Positions 19,096 through 29,055 of a stretch of DNA of 64,000 nt are shown here, piece after piece; the stretch's first letter is position 1, and every line of letters begins with the position of its first letter. The notes under the pieces are model-generated. The model did not search any database and was not told the origin of the DNA. It saw only the letters and a program-made list of their open reading frames with translations. Source of the DNA: Dysgonomonas sp. BGC7 (GTDB taxonomy: Bacteria > Bacteroidota > Bacteroidia > Bacteroidales > Dysgonomonadaceae). The stretch is from positions 80,443 to 144,442 of the forward strand of contig NZ_CVRP01000017.1 in NCBI RefSeq assembly GCF_001261735.1, in the 5' to 3' direction. The position numbers and the translations under genes were made by a program.

Positions 19096-19407
19096 TTATT
19101 TTTTAGTCGGTTCATGTACTTTTACAGTATATCCTAACTTTTCAATTGCTGCTTGTAGTTTGGCTACTGTAGTCTGGCTTTTTTTGAATTCGATCAATAC
19201 AGTTTTATTCTCAAGGTTAACTTTCATATCGGTAACACCTTTTTCGAAAGCTATATTTTTTTCAATACGTTTCTGGCAGTTTTCACAAGTCATAGAAACG
19301 TCGAAGAGAACGGTTTCCTTTTCATTATTTACTTTCTGCTTGGTCTGTGCAAAGACAGTTGCAGATACTCCTAAGATTAAAACAAGTGTAATTAGAAATA
19401 TTTTCAT
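19096..19407 (-). CDS. Periplasmic heavy-metal-associated (HMA) domain protein
   Basis: 103 aa with a signal peptide (MKIFLITLVLILGVSATVFAQ) followed by one HMA/CopZ-like ferredoxin fold: FDVSMTCENCQKRIEKNIAFEKGVTDMKVNLENKTVLIEF. Metal ligand motif is CENC at about residues 43-46. Secreted HMA proteins bind Cu(I) or similar ions in the periplasm. The downstream NlpE-like gene and the palindrome at 19427-19447 suggest a regulated two-gene metal unit. Confidence 0.85.
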   Translation of the reverse strand: MKIFLITLVLILGVSATVFAQTKQKVNNEKETVLFDVSMTCENCQKRIEKNIAFEKGVTDMKVNLENKTVLIEFKKSQTTVAKLQAAIEKLGYTVKVHEPTKK

Positions 19408-19426
19408 ATCTATAGTTCTTACTTTG

Positions 19427-19447
19427 TGTTTATTAATTTAATAAACA
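19427..19447. promoter_or_regulatory. 21-base palindrome upstream of the HMA gene
   Basis: TGTTTATTAA and its exact reverse complement TTAATAAACA are separated by one base. It ends 20 bases before the HMA ATG and 47 bases after the gcvP stop. It may be a repressor operator for the HMA/NlpE unit; the short loop makes a terminator less likely. Confidence 0.5.
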
Positions 19448-19494
19448 GATAAAACAATATTTAGTTTAATAATAATTTGCTTTTTTAATGAAAC

Positions 19495-22347
19495 TTATCC
19501 CATATCGCAAAGACATGTAATAAGATTCCTGTCGCCATACGCATTATCTACCCGTGCAACATTGATCCAGAATTTATTCTCTTTTACAAACTCGAGAGGA
19601 TATGCCGCTTTTGAACGGGGATAGGCATGATTCCATTCATCAGCACATACTTCATATTCCGGATGAGGGGCATTTATCAATACATTGTCTTCTTTGGTAT
19701 ATGTTCCGTTCTCTACTTCTTTTATTTCCTGCCAAATTTGATTCATTGTATCTACAAATTTATTTAGTTCGGCAAGGCTTTCACTTTCGGTAGGCTCTAT
19801 CATTAGTGTTCCATGTACTGGAAATGACAGAGTTGGAGCATGATATCCGTAGTCCATCAGGCGTTTTGCGATATCTGATTCAGTGATGCCGGACGAATCT
19901 TTTACCTTACGACATTCAAGAATGAGTTCGTGTCCGACCCTTCCTGTTGTTCCTCTATAGACAATTCCGTATGTATCTTTAAAGCATTCTGCCAGATAGT
20001 TCGCATTCAGTATTGCTATTTTTGTAGCATGTGTAAGTCCCGGACCTCCCATCATTCGAATGTAGCCATAGGTTATGGGTAATATACCTGCACTTCCGTA
20101 CGGAGCCGAGGCAACAGTGTTTACTGTGCTGCCATCAAGTTCCGGATGATGTGGTAAAAATGGAATAAGGTGTTCTGCTACGCATATAGGGCCTTCTCCC
20201 GGGCCACCGCCTCCGTGAGGGATTGCAAATGTTTTGTGGAGGTTGAGATGGCATACATCAGCCCCTATAAATCCGGGATTTGTGAGTCCTACCTGAGCAT
20301 TCATGTTAGCGCCATCCATGTACACCTGACCTCCATGTTGATGTACTATTTTGCACATTTCTCTTATTTCTTTTTCAAAGATTCCGTGAGTAGAAGGGTA
20401 GGTTATCATACATCCGGCCAGATGATCTTTGTGCAGATCGGCTTTTGCCTGTAAGTCTTCTACTACAACATTACCCTGACTGTCGCAATCTACGGTTACT
20501 GTCTCATATCCGGCTTGTATGGCCGATGCTGGATTGGTTCCATGTGCCGATGCAGGAATAAGTATAATGTTACGATGTCCTTGACCAACACTTTCCAGAT
20601 ATTTTCGAATGGTCATAAGACCTGCATACTCTCCGGCAGCTCCCGAATTGGGCTGGAAGCTTACTCCCGCAAATCCTGTAATTTCTTTCAGGTATTCTCC
20701 AAGTTCTCCTATAAGTTCAGTATATCCCTGAGTTTGAGATTTTGGAGCAAACGGATGTATGTTTTGGAATCCTCCAAGAGACAGAGGTAATAATTCCGAT
20801 GCGGCGTTAAGTTTCATTGTACATGAGCCAAGAGAGATCATAGAATGGGCTAATGATATGTCTTTCCTATCGAGTCTTTTTATATATCTCATCAGCTCTG
20901 TTTCGGTGTGATACTTGTTGTACACCTCGTGTTGCATGTATTTGCTTTTGCGTAAGAAACTGTCTTTTATTATCATTTTTTCGGGTAGGTCGTCTATCAT
21001 AAAAACTTCTGACCGACCGGCAGCTAAAGAAAATACAGCTAACAGTTCATGCGCTTTATATTCTGTTATAGTTTCATCTATACTTAATCCTATCTCTCCA
21101 GTCTCGAAATAGCGAAGATTTATATCACGCATTTCTGCAAAATCACGGACAGAATCTTGATTTATATTACCAGGTAGAGCCACTTTCAATGTGTCGAAGT
21201 ATTGCTCGTTTTGTATAATATAACCAAGTTCTTGCAATTCGTCCGCAATTAGAGCCGTTGCAGAGTGAATTCTTTTTGCAATTCTTTTCAATCCTTTAGG
21301 GCCATGATAAACAGCATAGAATCCGGCCATAGTGGCTAACAGAGCTTGTGCTGTGCATATATTTGATGTTGCTTTTTCTCTTTTGATATGTTGCTCACGG
21401 GTTTGTAAAGCCATACGCAGGGCTTCTTTTCCATAGGTATCTTTAGATATACCAATGATACGTCCCGGAACGTTTCTTTTGTAATCTTCTTTAGTAGCAA
21501 AGAACCCGGCAGAAGGGCCTCCATAAAACATAGGGATGCCAAATCGTTGGCTGCTTCCGAATGCTATATCTGCACCCCATTCTCCCGGAGGTACAAGCAG
21601 AGTAAGTGCCATAAGGTCGGTTGCTACAGCAACTTTACAGTCTGCTGCATGAGCTTTTGTGGTAAAGTTGGTATAATCTACAACACTGCCATTAGAGTTT
21701 GGATATTGTATAATTGCTCCGAAATAACCATCGGAAAGATCTGTTGTATTATAATCTCCGACAACAACATCTATTCCCTGTGGCTCGCTTCGGGTATTTA
21801 TAACAGCTAATGTCTGCGGAAATATATTTTTGTCTACAAACAATTTCTTTGCATTGGCCTTTATTTTGTCGCGGCTGCGGAGATTAAACATCATCGTAGC
21901 AGCTTCGGCTCCGGCGGTAGCCTCATCTAATAATGAGCAGTTGGAAAGAGGTAGTCCTGTGAGCTCGCTCACCATTGTCTGAAAGTTGAGAAGGGCTTCC
22001 AAGCGTCCTTGAGATATTTCTGCCTGATATGGAGTATAAGATGTGTACCATACAGGGTTCTCAAAAACATTGCGGAAAATCGGTGCAGGACAAACTGTAT
22101 CATACCAGCCCATGCCTATATATGAAGCGCATATTCTGTTTTTTGAAGCCATCAATGCCATCTCTTCAGCATATTCATGCTCGCTAAGGGCTTCGGGTAG
22201 TTTTATGCCTTCGGGTAAACGGATGTCTTGAGGAATAGTTTGCTCGATAAGTTCTTCAAGGGTTTTAACTCCGATTTTATCCAGCATCGTTTTTTCGTCT
22301 TCTTCGCTGATGCCAATGTGGCGGTGTTGGAATCTTTCGCTTTTCAT
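19495..22347 (-). CDS. gcvP: Glycine dehydrogenase (decarboxylating), P-protein
   Basis: 950 aa, the fused P1+P2 form. It decarboxylates glycine with PLP and passes the aminomethyl group to lipoyl-GcvH in the glycine cleavage system. The N-terminus (RFQHRHIGISEED) and the PLP-lysine motif HLNLHKTFAIPHGGGGPG are intact, as are GSCTMKLNAASE and SAHGTNPASA. The neighbours gcvT/gcvH are not adjacent here. Confidence 0.97.
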   Translation of the reverse strand: MKSERFQHRHIGISEEDEKTMLDKIGVKTLEELIEQTIPQDIRLPEGIKLPEALSEHEYAEEMALMASKNRICASYIGMGWYDTVCPAPIFRNVFENPVWYTSYTPYQAEISQGRLEALLNFQTMVSELTGLPLSNCSLLDEATAGAEAATMMFNLRSRDKIKANAKKLFVDKNIFPQTLAVINTRSEPQGIDVVVGDYNTTDLSDGYFGAIIQYPNSNGSVVDYTNFTTKAHAADCKVAVATDLMALTLLVPPGEWGADIAFGSSQRFGIPMFYGGPSAGFFATKEDYKRNVPGRIIGISKDTYGKEALRMALQTREQHIKREKATSNICTAQALLATMAGFYAVYHGPKGLKRIAKRIHSATALIADELQELGYIIQNEQYFDTLKVALPGNINQDSVRDFAEMRDINLRYFETGEIGLSIDETITEYKAHELLAVFSLAAGRSEVFMIDDLPEKMIIKDSFLRKSKYMQHEVYNKYHTETELMRYIKRLDRKDISLAHSMISLGSCTMKLNAASELLPLSLGGFQNIHPFAPKSQTQGYTELIGELGEYLKEITGFAGVSFQPNSGAAGEYAGLMTIRKYLESVGQGHRNIILIPASAHGTNPASAIQAGYETVTVDCDSQGNVVVEDLQAKADLHKDHLAGCMITYPSTHGIFEKEIREMCKIVHQHGGQVYMDGANMNAQVGLTNPGFIGADVCHLNLHKTFAIPHGGGGPGEGPICVAEHLIPFLPHHPELDGSTVNTVASAPYGSAGILPITYGYIRMMGGPGLTHATKIAILNANYLAECFKDTYGIVYRGTTGRVGHELILECRKVKDSSGITESDIAKRLMDYGYHAPTLSFPVHGTLMIEPTESESLAELNKFVDTMNQIWQEIKEVENGTYTKEDNVLINAPHPEYEVCADEWNHAYPRSKAAYPLEFVKENKFWINVARVDNAYGDRNLITCLCDMG

Positions 22348-22360
22348 TTGTATTATTGTT

Positions 22361-23002
22361 TTATTGTAGGTAAAAATTGCTTTTTATTTCATCTTTGATA
22401 GTTGTAAGGGGGCCATGTCCCGAATATATTACAGTGTCTCCCGGTAGTGTAAGAAGTTTTTCTTTTATTCCCGAAATAAGTTGATGATGACTACCTCCGG
22501 CTAAATCTGTTCTGCCGACACTACCTCTGAATAATACATCCCCAACAAAGGCACAGCCTGCCTCCTGATTATAGAATACGATACTACCCGGAGAATGTCC
22601 CGGTATTTCCAGCACAATTAGTTTTTGATCTCCAAAAGTAACAATGTCGTTTTCTTTCAGGTATTTTGCTATTTTAGGAGCTTTGATACTTGTGTCGTCA
22701 AAGCCGAACATCTTTAGTTGAGTAGGGAACTGTTCGAGAAGGAATTCATCTTCTTTATTGGCCTCGGTTTCTAAGTGAAATTGCTCGTAAATAAAATTGT
22801 TGCCAAATACATGATCGAAATGTAGATGGGTATTTAATAAGTGTTTTACTACTAAATCGTTATCGAGGATAAAATCGAGAAGTAATGATTTCTCATCAGG
22901 GAAGAAACATCCGGGGTCTATAATTACACATTCCTTAGTGTCATCATATGCCACATAGGTGTTTTCGCTTATTGGATTAAATTCGAATATTTTGACTTTC
23001 AT
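22361..23002 (-). CDS. MBL-fold hydrolase (glyoxalase II-like)
   Basis: 213 aa. Metallo-beta-lactamase fold with the zinc motif THLHFDHVFGN (HxHxDH), a second His in IPGHSPGSIVFY, Asp in FVGDVLFRGSVGRTDL and the final SGHGPLTT. It resembles YcbL/glyoxalase-II-like hydrolases that act on thioesters; exact substrate unknown. It ends 13 bases before the gcvP start, so the two genes are probably co-transcribed. Confidence 0.88.
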   Translation of the reverse strand: MKVKIFEFNPISENTYVAYDDTKECVIIDPGCFFPDEKSLLLDFILDNDLVVKHLLNTHLHFDHVFGNNFIYEQFHLETEANKEDEFLLEQFPTQLKMFGFDDTSIKAPKIAKYLKENDIVTFGDQKLIVLEIPGHSPGSIVFYNQEAGCAFVGDVLFRGSVGRTDLAGGSHHQLISGIKEKLLTLPGDTVIYSGHGPLTTIKDEIKSNFYLQ

Positions 23003-23105
23003 ATATTTGTTAAAATGACTATCTGTTAAAAATGAATCTAAAGATATAAATTATTTTGATGTAAAGTTAGCTGTTTGGGGTTAGATATTATGTTATTATA
23101 ATACA

Positions 23106-23140
23106 AAAAGGCAGCGAAGTTTTCCTCATCACTGCCTTTT
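23106..23140 (-). terminator. Hairpin after the NAD(P)-binding protein gene
   Basis: AAAAGGCAG at 23106-23114 pairs with CTGCCTTTT at 23132-23140. It lies just beyond the stop of the minus-strand gene, with T-rich sequence after it. Confidence 0.7.
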
Positions 23141-23156
23141 CTTATTGTGTTGTATT

Positions 23157-23807
23157 TTAGTATGCTGCCGTAAATCGTTGATGAGAGAACTTATGATTTT
23201 CTATCTCATCTACCACAGCGACAGCTAAGTCCTCTACCGACAAGACAGACTCTCCGTCTTTATCGAAAACCGGTTCGTCAGTACCGAGGCGATATTTTCC
23301 TGTACGTCCAGTTTTTATTCCCTGATGCATATTGATGGCAGGAGAAAACATAGTCCAATCCAACTCTTTTTCTTTTTTCAATATCTCCAGATAGTCGCGG
23401 GCTGCCGTTGCTCCCGGTTTTATCTCTTTAGGAAAATCATCTCCATCCACAATTTGTTTTCCTCCAATGTATAAACTTCCTGCTCCACCGATGACGATAT
23501 AACGTTTTACTTCGGCGCCTTTTACTGCTTTTTGGATGGTTTGAGAACCCGCTAAAAAATCTTTATAGATATTGGGATTACTCCATCCGGCATTGAATGC
23601 ACTTAGAACTAAGTCGTTCCCTTTCAATGTTGCAGCTAAATCTTTTTCGTTTGAGATATCTATAGAAACAGTTTTCGGCTTTCCGTTGTTTACCGGAATT
23701 TTATCTACAGAACGCGCTATTGCTGTTACTTCGTAATTCCTTTTCAGCAGTTCTTCTAATAGGTGAGAGCCAACAAATCCTGTTGCTCCGATTAATGCAA
23801 TTTTCAT
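23157..23807 (-). CDS. NAD(P)-dependent oxidoreductase (NmrA/atypical SDR)
   Basis: 216 aa. Rossmann start MKIALIGATGFVGSHLLEELLKRNYEVTAIAR with the GATGFVG dinucleotide loop at 7-13. Resembles YwnB/YtfG-type atypical SDRs (NAD(P)H-binding): RYIVIGGAGSLYIGG, DWTMFSPAINM, GKYRLGTDEPVF. Substrate unknown. A single-gene unit ended by a hairpin. Confidence 0.85.
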   Translation of the reverse strand: MKIALIGATGFVGSHLLEELLKRNYEVTAIARSVDKIPVNNGKPKTVSIDISNEKDLAATLKGNDLVLSAFNAGWSNPNIYKDFLAGSQTIQKAVKGAEVKRYIVIGGAGSLYIGGKQIVDGDDFPKEIKPGATAARDYLEILKKEKELDWTMFSPAINMHQGIKTGRTGKYRLGTDEPVFDKDGESVLSVEDLAVAVVDEIENHKFSHQRFTAAY

Positions 23808-23955
23808 AATTCGTATCTTATTGTTGTAGTATTCTTATATTTATTATAACGTTCTTTTTGTGATAATAGTTCGTTTTATTCTTGATTGAAGAATATCGTG
23901 CATAAGCTTTATACTAAATTTTCAAATTTAGAAATCGGGTTGTCTCTTTTTATCG

Positions 23956-23963
23956 TATCTTTG
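23956..23963 (+). promoter_or_regulatory. Promoter -7 element (TATCTTTG)
   Basis: Plus-strand match to TAnnTTTG, 22 bases before the lipoprotein ATG at 23986. Confidence 0.55.
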
Positions 23964-23985
23964 TATTGTTAAAATTTGAAAATTT

Positions 23986-24825
23986 ATGAAGATAATATTA
24001 ATTCGACTGATTATCATCACGACAGTTTTCTCCTTCTTATTCTCTTGTAAAACGGAGAAAAAAGCAGATGTGCCCAATGCTGTTATATATGACTCTGTTT
24101 TGGTAGCGAACGTATACCATTTAGATAATGATTCTACCAAGCCTTCATGTTCCTTGAAGGTAAAATATCTATATCCTGCAAAATATACAGATACGCAGAT
24201 ATTACAGAAGATTCAAGGGGAGCTTAATTTTGCTTTTATGGAGGATGAGAAATATGAGAAATTATTGCCTGTAGATGCAGTTAACCAATATGTGAAAGAT
24301 TATATTGAAAACTACAAGAATGATGCAAAAGAACAATTTCCTAATTGGCAGGAGTCTGGCGATTCGGAAGATTATTTCTCATATTATAAATCATTAGACA
24401 GCAAGGTTGTGTTTGATATGTCCAATATTATCTCATATCAAATATCCTCGATGGATTATAAAGGAGGTGCAAATTCCTCTACAGCATTTCGTAATGTTGT
24501 TATAGATCTGAAATCGGGCGATATCCTTAGTGAGAAAGATATATTCACAGGTGATTATAGAGGTGCTCTCAATGCTTTACTAATAAGAAAGGTGGTAGAG
24601 CAAAATAAGGTTCAAAAGCCTGAAGATCTAATTGAATTTGGGTATTGGGGAATAGAGGACTTAGCGTCTAATAACAATTTTTTAGTTGATACTAAAGGGA
24701 TTACATATATATTTAATCCCGGAGAATATTCTGCTCCAACCTTAGGTGAGATCCGTATCTCTCTTTCTTATGAAGAGCTTATGCTTATCCTGAAAAAGGA
24801 CTCTCCTATATCAATCTTTTTTTGA
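23986..24825 (+). CDS. DUF3298/RsiV-like lipoprotein
   Basis: 279 aa with lipobox (LIIITTVFSFLFSCK). The region 45-275 resembles the DUF4163/DUF3298 (RsiV-like) fold: LKVKYLYPAKYTDTQILQKIQGELN, YQISSMDYKGGANSSTAFRNVVIDLKSGDILSEKDIF, and the end AGEYSAPTLGEIRISLSYEEL-like block. A role in the envelope is likely; function not known. It is followed by rsmG after 13 bases, in the same direction. Confidence 0.75.
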   Translation: MKIILIRLIIITTVFSFLFSCKTEKKADVPNAVIYDSVLVANVYHLDNDSTKPSCSLKVKYLYPAKYTDTQILQKIQGELNFAFMEDEKYEKLLPVDAVNQYVKDYIENYKNDAKEQFPNWQESGDSEDYFSYYKSLDSKVVFDMSNIISYQISSMDYKGGANSSTAFRNVVIDLKSGDILSEKDIFTGDYRGALNALLIRKVVEQNKVQKPEDLIEFGYWGIEDLASNNNFLVDTKGITYIFNPGEYSAPTLGEIRISLSYEELMLILKKDSPISIFF

Positions 24826-24838
24826 ATAATAGAAATCT

Positions 24839-25459
24839 ATGGATATTATATTGAAGTATTTTCCAGATCTGAGTGATGATCAGAAAAAACAATTTTCGGC
24901 TCTTTATGATTTATACTTAGATTGGAATTCTAAGATAAATGTGATCTCGCGAAAAGATATCGAAAATCTATATGCCCATCATGTATTACACTCTTTGGCT
25001 ATCGCTAAACTTATTCAGTTTACAGACAATACTAATATAATGGATGTAGGTACAGGTGGAGGGTTTCCCGGAGTTCCCTTGGCTATCCTTTTTCCAAAGT
25101 GTAATTTCCTATTAGTGGATAGTATTGGGAAAAAGATTAAGGTGGCAACAGAGGTTGCAAATGCAATTGGTTTGAAGAATATACAGTTTCGGCATTGCAG
25201 GGCAGAGGAAGAAAAAGGAAAGTTCGATTTTGTAGTTAGTCGAGCAGTAATGCCATTACCCGATTTGGTGAAGATTGTTAAGAAGAATATCTCCAATGAG
25301 CAGCATAATGCATTACCTAATGGAGTAATCTGTTTGAAAGGGGGAAGCTTGGAGAGTGAACTCAAACCTTTTAAGAAAACAGCAGAAGCAGATGACTTGT
25401 CAATGTTTTTCGAAGAAGAATTTTTCAAGACCAAGAAGATTGTATATGTACTGATATAA
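24839..25459 (+). CDS. rsmG: 16S rRNA (guanine527-N7)-methyltransferase
   Basis: 206 aa. SAM-dependent methylase of 16S rRNA. Typical motifs: LYLDWNSKINVISRKDIENLYAHHVLHSLA, MDVGTGGGFPGVPLAILFP (SAM loop), LVDSIGKKIKVA and FDFVVSRAVMPLPDLV. Length and order match RsmG. It is probably co-transcribed with the lipoprotein upstream; a bidirectional terminator follows. Confidence 0.96.
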   Translation: MDIILKYFPDLSDDQKKQFSALYDLYLDWNSKINVISRKDIENLYAHHVLHSLAIAKLIQFTDNTNIMDVGTGGGFPGVPLAILFPKCNFLLVDSIGKKIKVATEVANAIGLKNIQFRHCRAEEEKGKFDFVVSRAVMPLPDLVKIVKKNISNEQHNALPNGVICLKGGSLESELKPFKKTAEADDLSMFFEEEFFKTKKIVYVLI

Positions 25460-25485
25460 TCTAATATCTTGATCAGATATAATAT

Positions 25486-25524
25486 AAAAAGAATGGCTAC
25501 CTCAAAAAGGTAGCCATTCTTTTT
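25486..25524. terminator. Bidirectional terminator between rsmG and rplT
   Basis: A 17-bp perfect stem (25486-25502 with 25508-25524) with A-run and T-run on the two sides, placed between convergent rsmG and rplT. Confidence 0.9.
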
Positions 25525-25539
25525 ATCAAGAAAGTATAT

Positions 25540-25884
25540 TTATTTTACTTTTTCAACAATTGCTTTGAATGCTTCCGGATGATTTGCTGCAAGGTCTGCA
25601 AGAACTTTGCGGTTAATTTCTACTCCGTTTTTGTGTAACGCACCCATCAAGCGAGAATAAGACATTCCTTCAAGACGTGCAGCTGCATTGATACGTTGTA
25701 TCCACAATGCGCGGAAGTTGCGTTTTTTAGCACGACGGTCACGGAATGCATAGGTAAGACCTTTTTCCCATGTGTTTTTGGCTACTGTCCAAACATTTTT
25801 TCTGGCACCATAGTAACCTCTTGTTAGTTTTAATACTTTTTTTCTGCGGTTGCGTGAAGCAACATGATTGACTGATCTAGGCAT
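25540..25884 (-). CDS. rplT: 50S ribosomal protein L20
   Basis: 114 aa, basic. Standard L20 sequence beginning [32 protein letters not shown] and including [24 protein letters not shown]. It is the last gene of the thrS-infC-rpmI-rplT cluster. Confidence 0.98.
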   Translation of the reverse strand: MPRSVNHVASRNRRKKVLKLTRGYYGARKNVWTVAKNTWEKGLTYAFRDRRAKKRNFRALWIQRINAAARLEGMSYSRLMGALHKNGVEINRKVLADLAANHPEAFKAIVEKVK

Positions 25885-25989
25885 AATTTTACAATGTTTT
25901 GAATGTTAGCGGTTCCTTTTTTCAGAAACACTTTGTTGCATACATCCGGTTAATAAATCTTTAAAAAACTTGCGTTGGTGAAATAACGA

Positions 25990-26187
25990 TTACTTCAGAG
26001 CCAATAGCTTCTTCACTGCGCCTTCGTCTACTTTGCTTACTAGACCGCTGTGAGTAAGATTTCTCTTTTGTTTTTTCGTTTTCTTGGTCAAAATGTGACT
26101 TTTGAAAGCATGTTTTCTTTTGATTTTTCCTGATCCGGTAAGGGCAAACCTCTTTTTGGCACCGGAATTAGTCTTTTGTTTTGGCAT
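25990..26187 (-). CDS. rpmI: 50S ribosomal protein L35
   Basis: 65 aa, very basic: [44 protein letters not shown]. Canonical length and position between infC and rplT. Confidence 0.98.
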   Translation of the reverse strand: MPKQKTNSGAKKRFALTGSGKIKRKHAFKSHILTKKTKKQKRNLTHSGLVSKVDEGAVKKLLALK

Positions 26188-26237
26188 CTCAGTTAATTAA
26201 TTTAATTATTTAAAACGAATACAATTCTTTGAATTGT

Positions 26238-26852
26238 CTATTCTTCATCTTTTTGCACTTCTTTCTTTTCCTTTTCTACCTCTTTAGGTTTAGGAGCAGA
26301 TGCAGGTTTAGGAGCTACTTTTTTAGGAGATAGCATCATGATCATTTTCTTACCTTCCAATGCTGGTAATTGATCTACTTTTGCGTAGTCTTCCAATTCT
26401 GTAGCAAAGCGTAGCAACAGAACTTCTCCTTGCTCTTTAAATAAAATAGAGCGACCTTTGAAAAACACAAACGCTTTTACTTTCGACCCTTCATCTAAAA
26501 AGCTTTTAGCATGCTTCAGTTTAAAGTTGAAATCGTGGTCGTCTGTTTGTGGTCCAAAACGGATTTCTTTTACTATCACCTTTACCGATTTGGCTTTAGC
26601 CTCTTTCTGTTTTTTCTTTTGCTGATAAAGGAATTTTTGATAATCCATTATTTTACACACGGGGGGTACAGCAGTGGGCGAAATCTCAACTAAGTCGAGC
26701 TCCAATTCATCAGCCATACGCAAAGCTTCTTGTATGGTGTAAACCCCTTGTTCTACATTGTCGCCTACCAGACGAACTTCTCTCGTACGGATGTTTCCGT
26801 TGATTCTGTGTAAATCTTCTTTTTTTTGTTGATTAAATCTGTTGTTCCTCAT
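26238..26852 (-). CDS. infC: Translation initiation factor IF-3
   Basis: 204 aa. N-domain (about 20-85: [32 protein letters not shown]) and C-domain ([41 protein letters not shown]) are both complete. The tail is Lys/Pro/Glu-rich, about 25 residues longer than in E. coli. The start is an ordinary ATG rather than the autoregulatory AUU used in enterobacteria. Confidence 0.97.
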   Translation of the reverse strand: MRNNRFNQQKKEDLHRINGNIRTREVRLVGDNVEQGVYTIQEALRMADELELDLVEISPTAVPPVCKIMDYQKFLYQQKKKQKEAKAKSVKVIVKEIRFGPQTDDHDFNFKLKHAKSFLDEGSKVKAFVFFKGRSILFKEQGEVLLLRFATELEDYAKVDQLPALEGKKMIMMLSPKKVAPKPASAPKPKEVEKEKKEVQKDEE

Positions 26853-26929
26853 TCAAAAACGATTAGAGTCTTCCTATGTCTTTTATTTTATTGTTTATTG
26901 TCAAAAAATTAAATAACAAATACTTAGGG

Positions 26930-28876
26930 TTATTGTTCCCATGCATTCATCATTTTTTCTACTTCTTCATTTAATTGGGCAGCAAAGTTAGTAAATTTCA
27001 TCGAACCTTTATCACCTTCTCCCTGTTTTCTTACAGAAACTTCTTCTGTTTCTGCTTCTTTCTCGCCAACGATGAGCAAATAAGGTATTCTTTTTAATTC
27101 ATTATCGCGGATTTTTCGTCCTATTTTCTCGTTTCGGTCATCTACTTGCGAGCTAATTCCTTGTTGCTTGAAGTATGATGATACTCGATATGCATAGTCA
27201 TTGAATTTCTCGCTGATAGGTAATATAACAACCTGATCGGGTGCTAACCATAGAGGGAATTTTCCTGCTGTATGTTCTATCAATACTGCAATGAAGCGCT
27301 CCATAGAACCAAACGGTGCTCTGTGGATCATTACCGGGCGATGTTTCTGATTGTCGGCTCCTGTGTATTCCAGTTCGAAGCGTTCAGGTAGATTGTAATC
27401 GACCTGTATAGTCCCCAGCTGCCAACGGCGACCAAGGGCATCTTTTACCATGAAGTCTAGTTTAGGCCCGTAAAAAGCAGCTTCGCCAAGTTCTACTTTT
27501 GCAGGTAATCCTTTTTCTTGACATGCTTCAATGATTGCACGTTCTGCTTTCTCCCAGTTTTCGTCGCTACCAATATATTTCTCCCTATTATTTGGATCAC
27601 GTAAAGATATTTGTGCTTCGAAGTTTTCGAAATCGAGTGCTTTGAAGATAATGAATACAATATCCATTACTTTCAGAAATTCAGCTTTTAATTGTTCCGG
27701 AGTACAGAATATATGTGCATCATCCTGAGTAAAGCCACGTACTCTAGTTAATCCGTGTAGTTCACCGCTTTGTTCGTAGCGATATACAGTTCCGAATTCC
27801 GCCAGACGCAACGGGAGATCCTTGTACGAGCGTGGAACAACTTTGTATATTTCACAATGGTGAGGACAGTTCATCGGTTTCAGCAAAAATTCTTCGCCCT
27901 CTTCCGGTGTATGAATCGGTTGGAACGAATCTTTACCATACTTCTCGTAGTGTCCTGAGGTTACATAAAGTATTTTGCTCCCGATATGAGGAGTCATTAC
28001 TTGTTCGTAGTCGAATTTCTTCTGAATCTTTTTCAGAAAGTCTTCCAGTTTCAGACGCAATTGAGTTCCACGAGGCAACCATAGAGGAAGCCCTTTTCCT
28101 ACATTTTCGGAGAAGGCAAATAGCTCAAGCTCTTTTCCTATCTTACGATGATCACGTTTTTTTGCCTCTTCCAGCATTACCAGATATTCATCCAGCATTT
28201 TCTTTTTAGGGAAAGTGATACCATATAGGCGGGTAAGCTGTTTGCGTTTCTCATCGCCTCGCCAATAGGCTCCGGCAGCACTGAGTATTTTTACAGCTTT
28301 GATGTAAGAAGTATTTGGTAAATGCGGACCCCGGCACAAATCGGTGAATACGCCTTGTGTATATGTTGTGATTGTTCCGTCTGCAAGATCGTTAATAAGT
28401 TCTACCTTATAGTTTTCATTGCGGCCTTCGAACATTTTCAACGCATCGCTTTTCGAAATGCTTCGACGTTTTATTTCTTCTTTATTGGCTATCAACTCCA
28501 TCATTTTAGCCTCTATTTTAGGGAAGTCGGCATCTTTTACAGGAGTATCGCCAAAGTCAATATCATAATAGAATCCATTTTCGATTGCTGGACCTATCCC
28601 AAATTTAGCATGCGGATATAATATCTGTATTGCTTCTGCCATTAAGTGAGCCGAAGAGTGCCAATAAGCATGTTTACCGTCTTCGTCTTCCCATTTCAGT
28701 AGCTCTATCGTGCTATCTTGTTCTATTGGTCTGGTCAGATCCCAAACTTCGCCATTTACCTTAGCTGCAAGAACTTCTTGCGCCAGACGAGAACTGATGC
28801 CTTCTGCAATCTGTATTGATGTTGTTCCTTTCGCAAATTCGCGTACTGAACCATCAGGAAAAGTGATTTTTATCAT
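26930..28876 (-). CDS. thrS: Threonyl-tRNA synthetase
   Basis: 648 aa, full length. TGS domain (1-60), editing domain with [10 protein letters not shown] and the CxxxH-type zinc site (CRGPHLP), class II catalytic core with motif 2 ([30 protein letters not shown]) and NCPHH zinc ligands, anticodon-binding domain from about 545 ([14 protein letters not shown]). It heads the thrS-infC-rpmI-rplT cluster. A TATTTTTG promoter element lies at 28933-28940. Confidence 0.98.
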   Translation of the reverse strand: MIKITFPDGSVREFAKGTTSIQIAEGISSRLAQEVLAAKVNGEVWDLTRPIEQDSTIELLKWEDEDGKHAYWHSSAHLMAEAIQILYPHAKFGIGPAIENGFYYDIDFGDTPVKDADFPKIEAKMMELIANKEEIKRRSISKSDALKMFEGRNENYKVELINDLADGTITTYTQGVFTDLCRGPHLPNTSYIKAVKILSAAGAYWRGDEKRKQLTRLYGITFPKKKMLDEYLVMLEEAKKRDHRKIGKELELFAFSENVGKGLPLWLPRGTQLRLKLEDFLKKIQKKFDYEQVMTPHIGSKILYVTSGHYEKYGKDSFQPIHTPEEGEEFLLKPMNCPHHCEIYKVVPRSYKDLPLRLAEFGTVYRYEQSGELHGLTRVRGFTQDDAHIFCTPEQLKAEFLKVMDIVFIIFKALDFENFEAQISLRDPNNREKYIGSDENWEKAERAIIEACQEKGLPAKVELGEAAFYGPKLDFMVKDALGRRWQLGTIQVDYNLPERFELEYTGADNQKHRPVMIHRAPFGSMERFIAVLIEHTAGKFPLWLAPDQVVILPISEKFNDYAYRVSSYFKQQGISSQVDDRNEKIGRKIRDNELKRIPYLLIVGEKEAETEEVSVRKQGEGDKGSMKFTNFAAQLNEEVEKMMNAWEQ

Positions 28877-28932
28877 TTTTTTCTTCTATAATTAATTATA
28901 TAGCTTCTACAAACAAGCTATTTTTCAACTTG

Positions 28933-28940
28933 CAAAAATA
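28933..28940 (-). promoter_or_regulatory. Promoter -7 element (TATTTTTG) for thrS
   Basis: Minus-strand match to TAnnTTTG, 57 bases before the thrS ATG, leaving room for a short leader. Confidence 0.5.
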
Positions 28941-29002
28941 ATGAATTTTTATGATACAATCGATATTCGGATGCTTTTATTGAAAGGCTGAAATGTAATA
29001 AA

Positions 29003-29029
29003 GCTCAATATGTATAAGACATATTGAGC
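29003..29029 (-). terminator. Terminator after the TPR gene
   Basis: GCTCAATATGT at 29003-29013 pairs with ACATATTGAGC at 29019-29029 around a 5-base loop, just beyond the TPR-gene stop. Confidence 0.75.
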
Positions 29030-29055
29030 CTTGTTTTTTATTAAGGAGTTTATAG

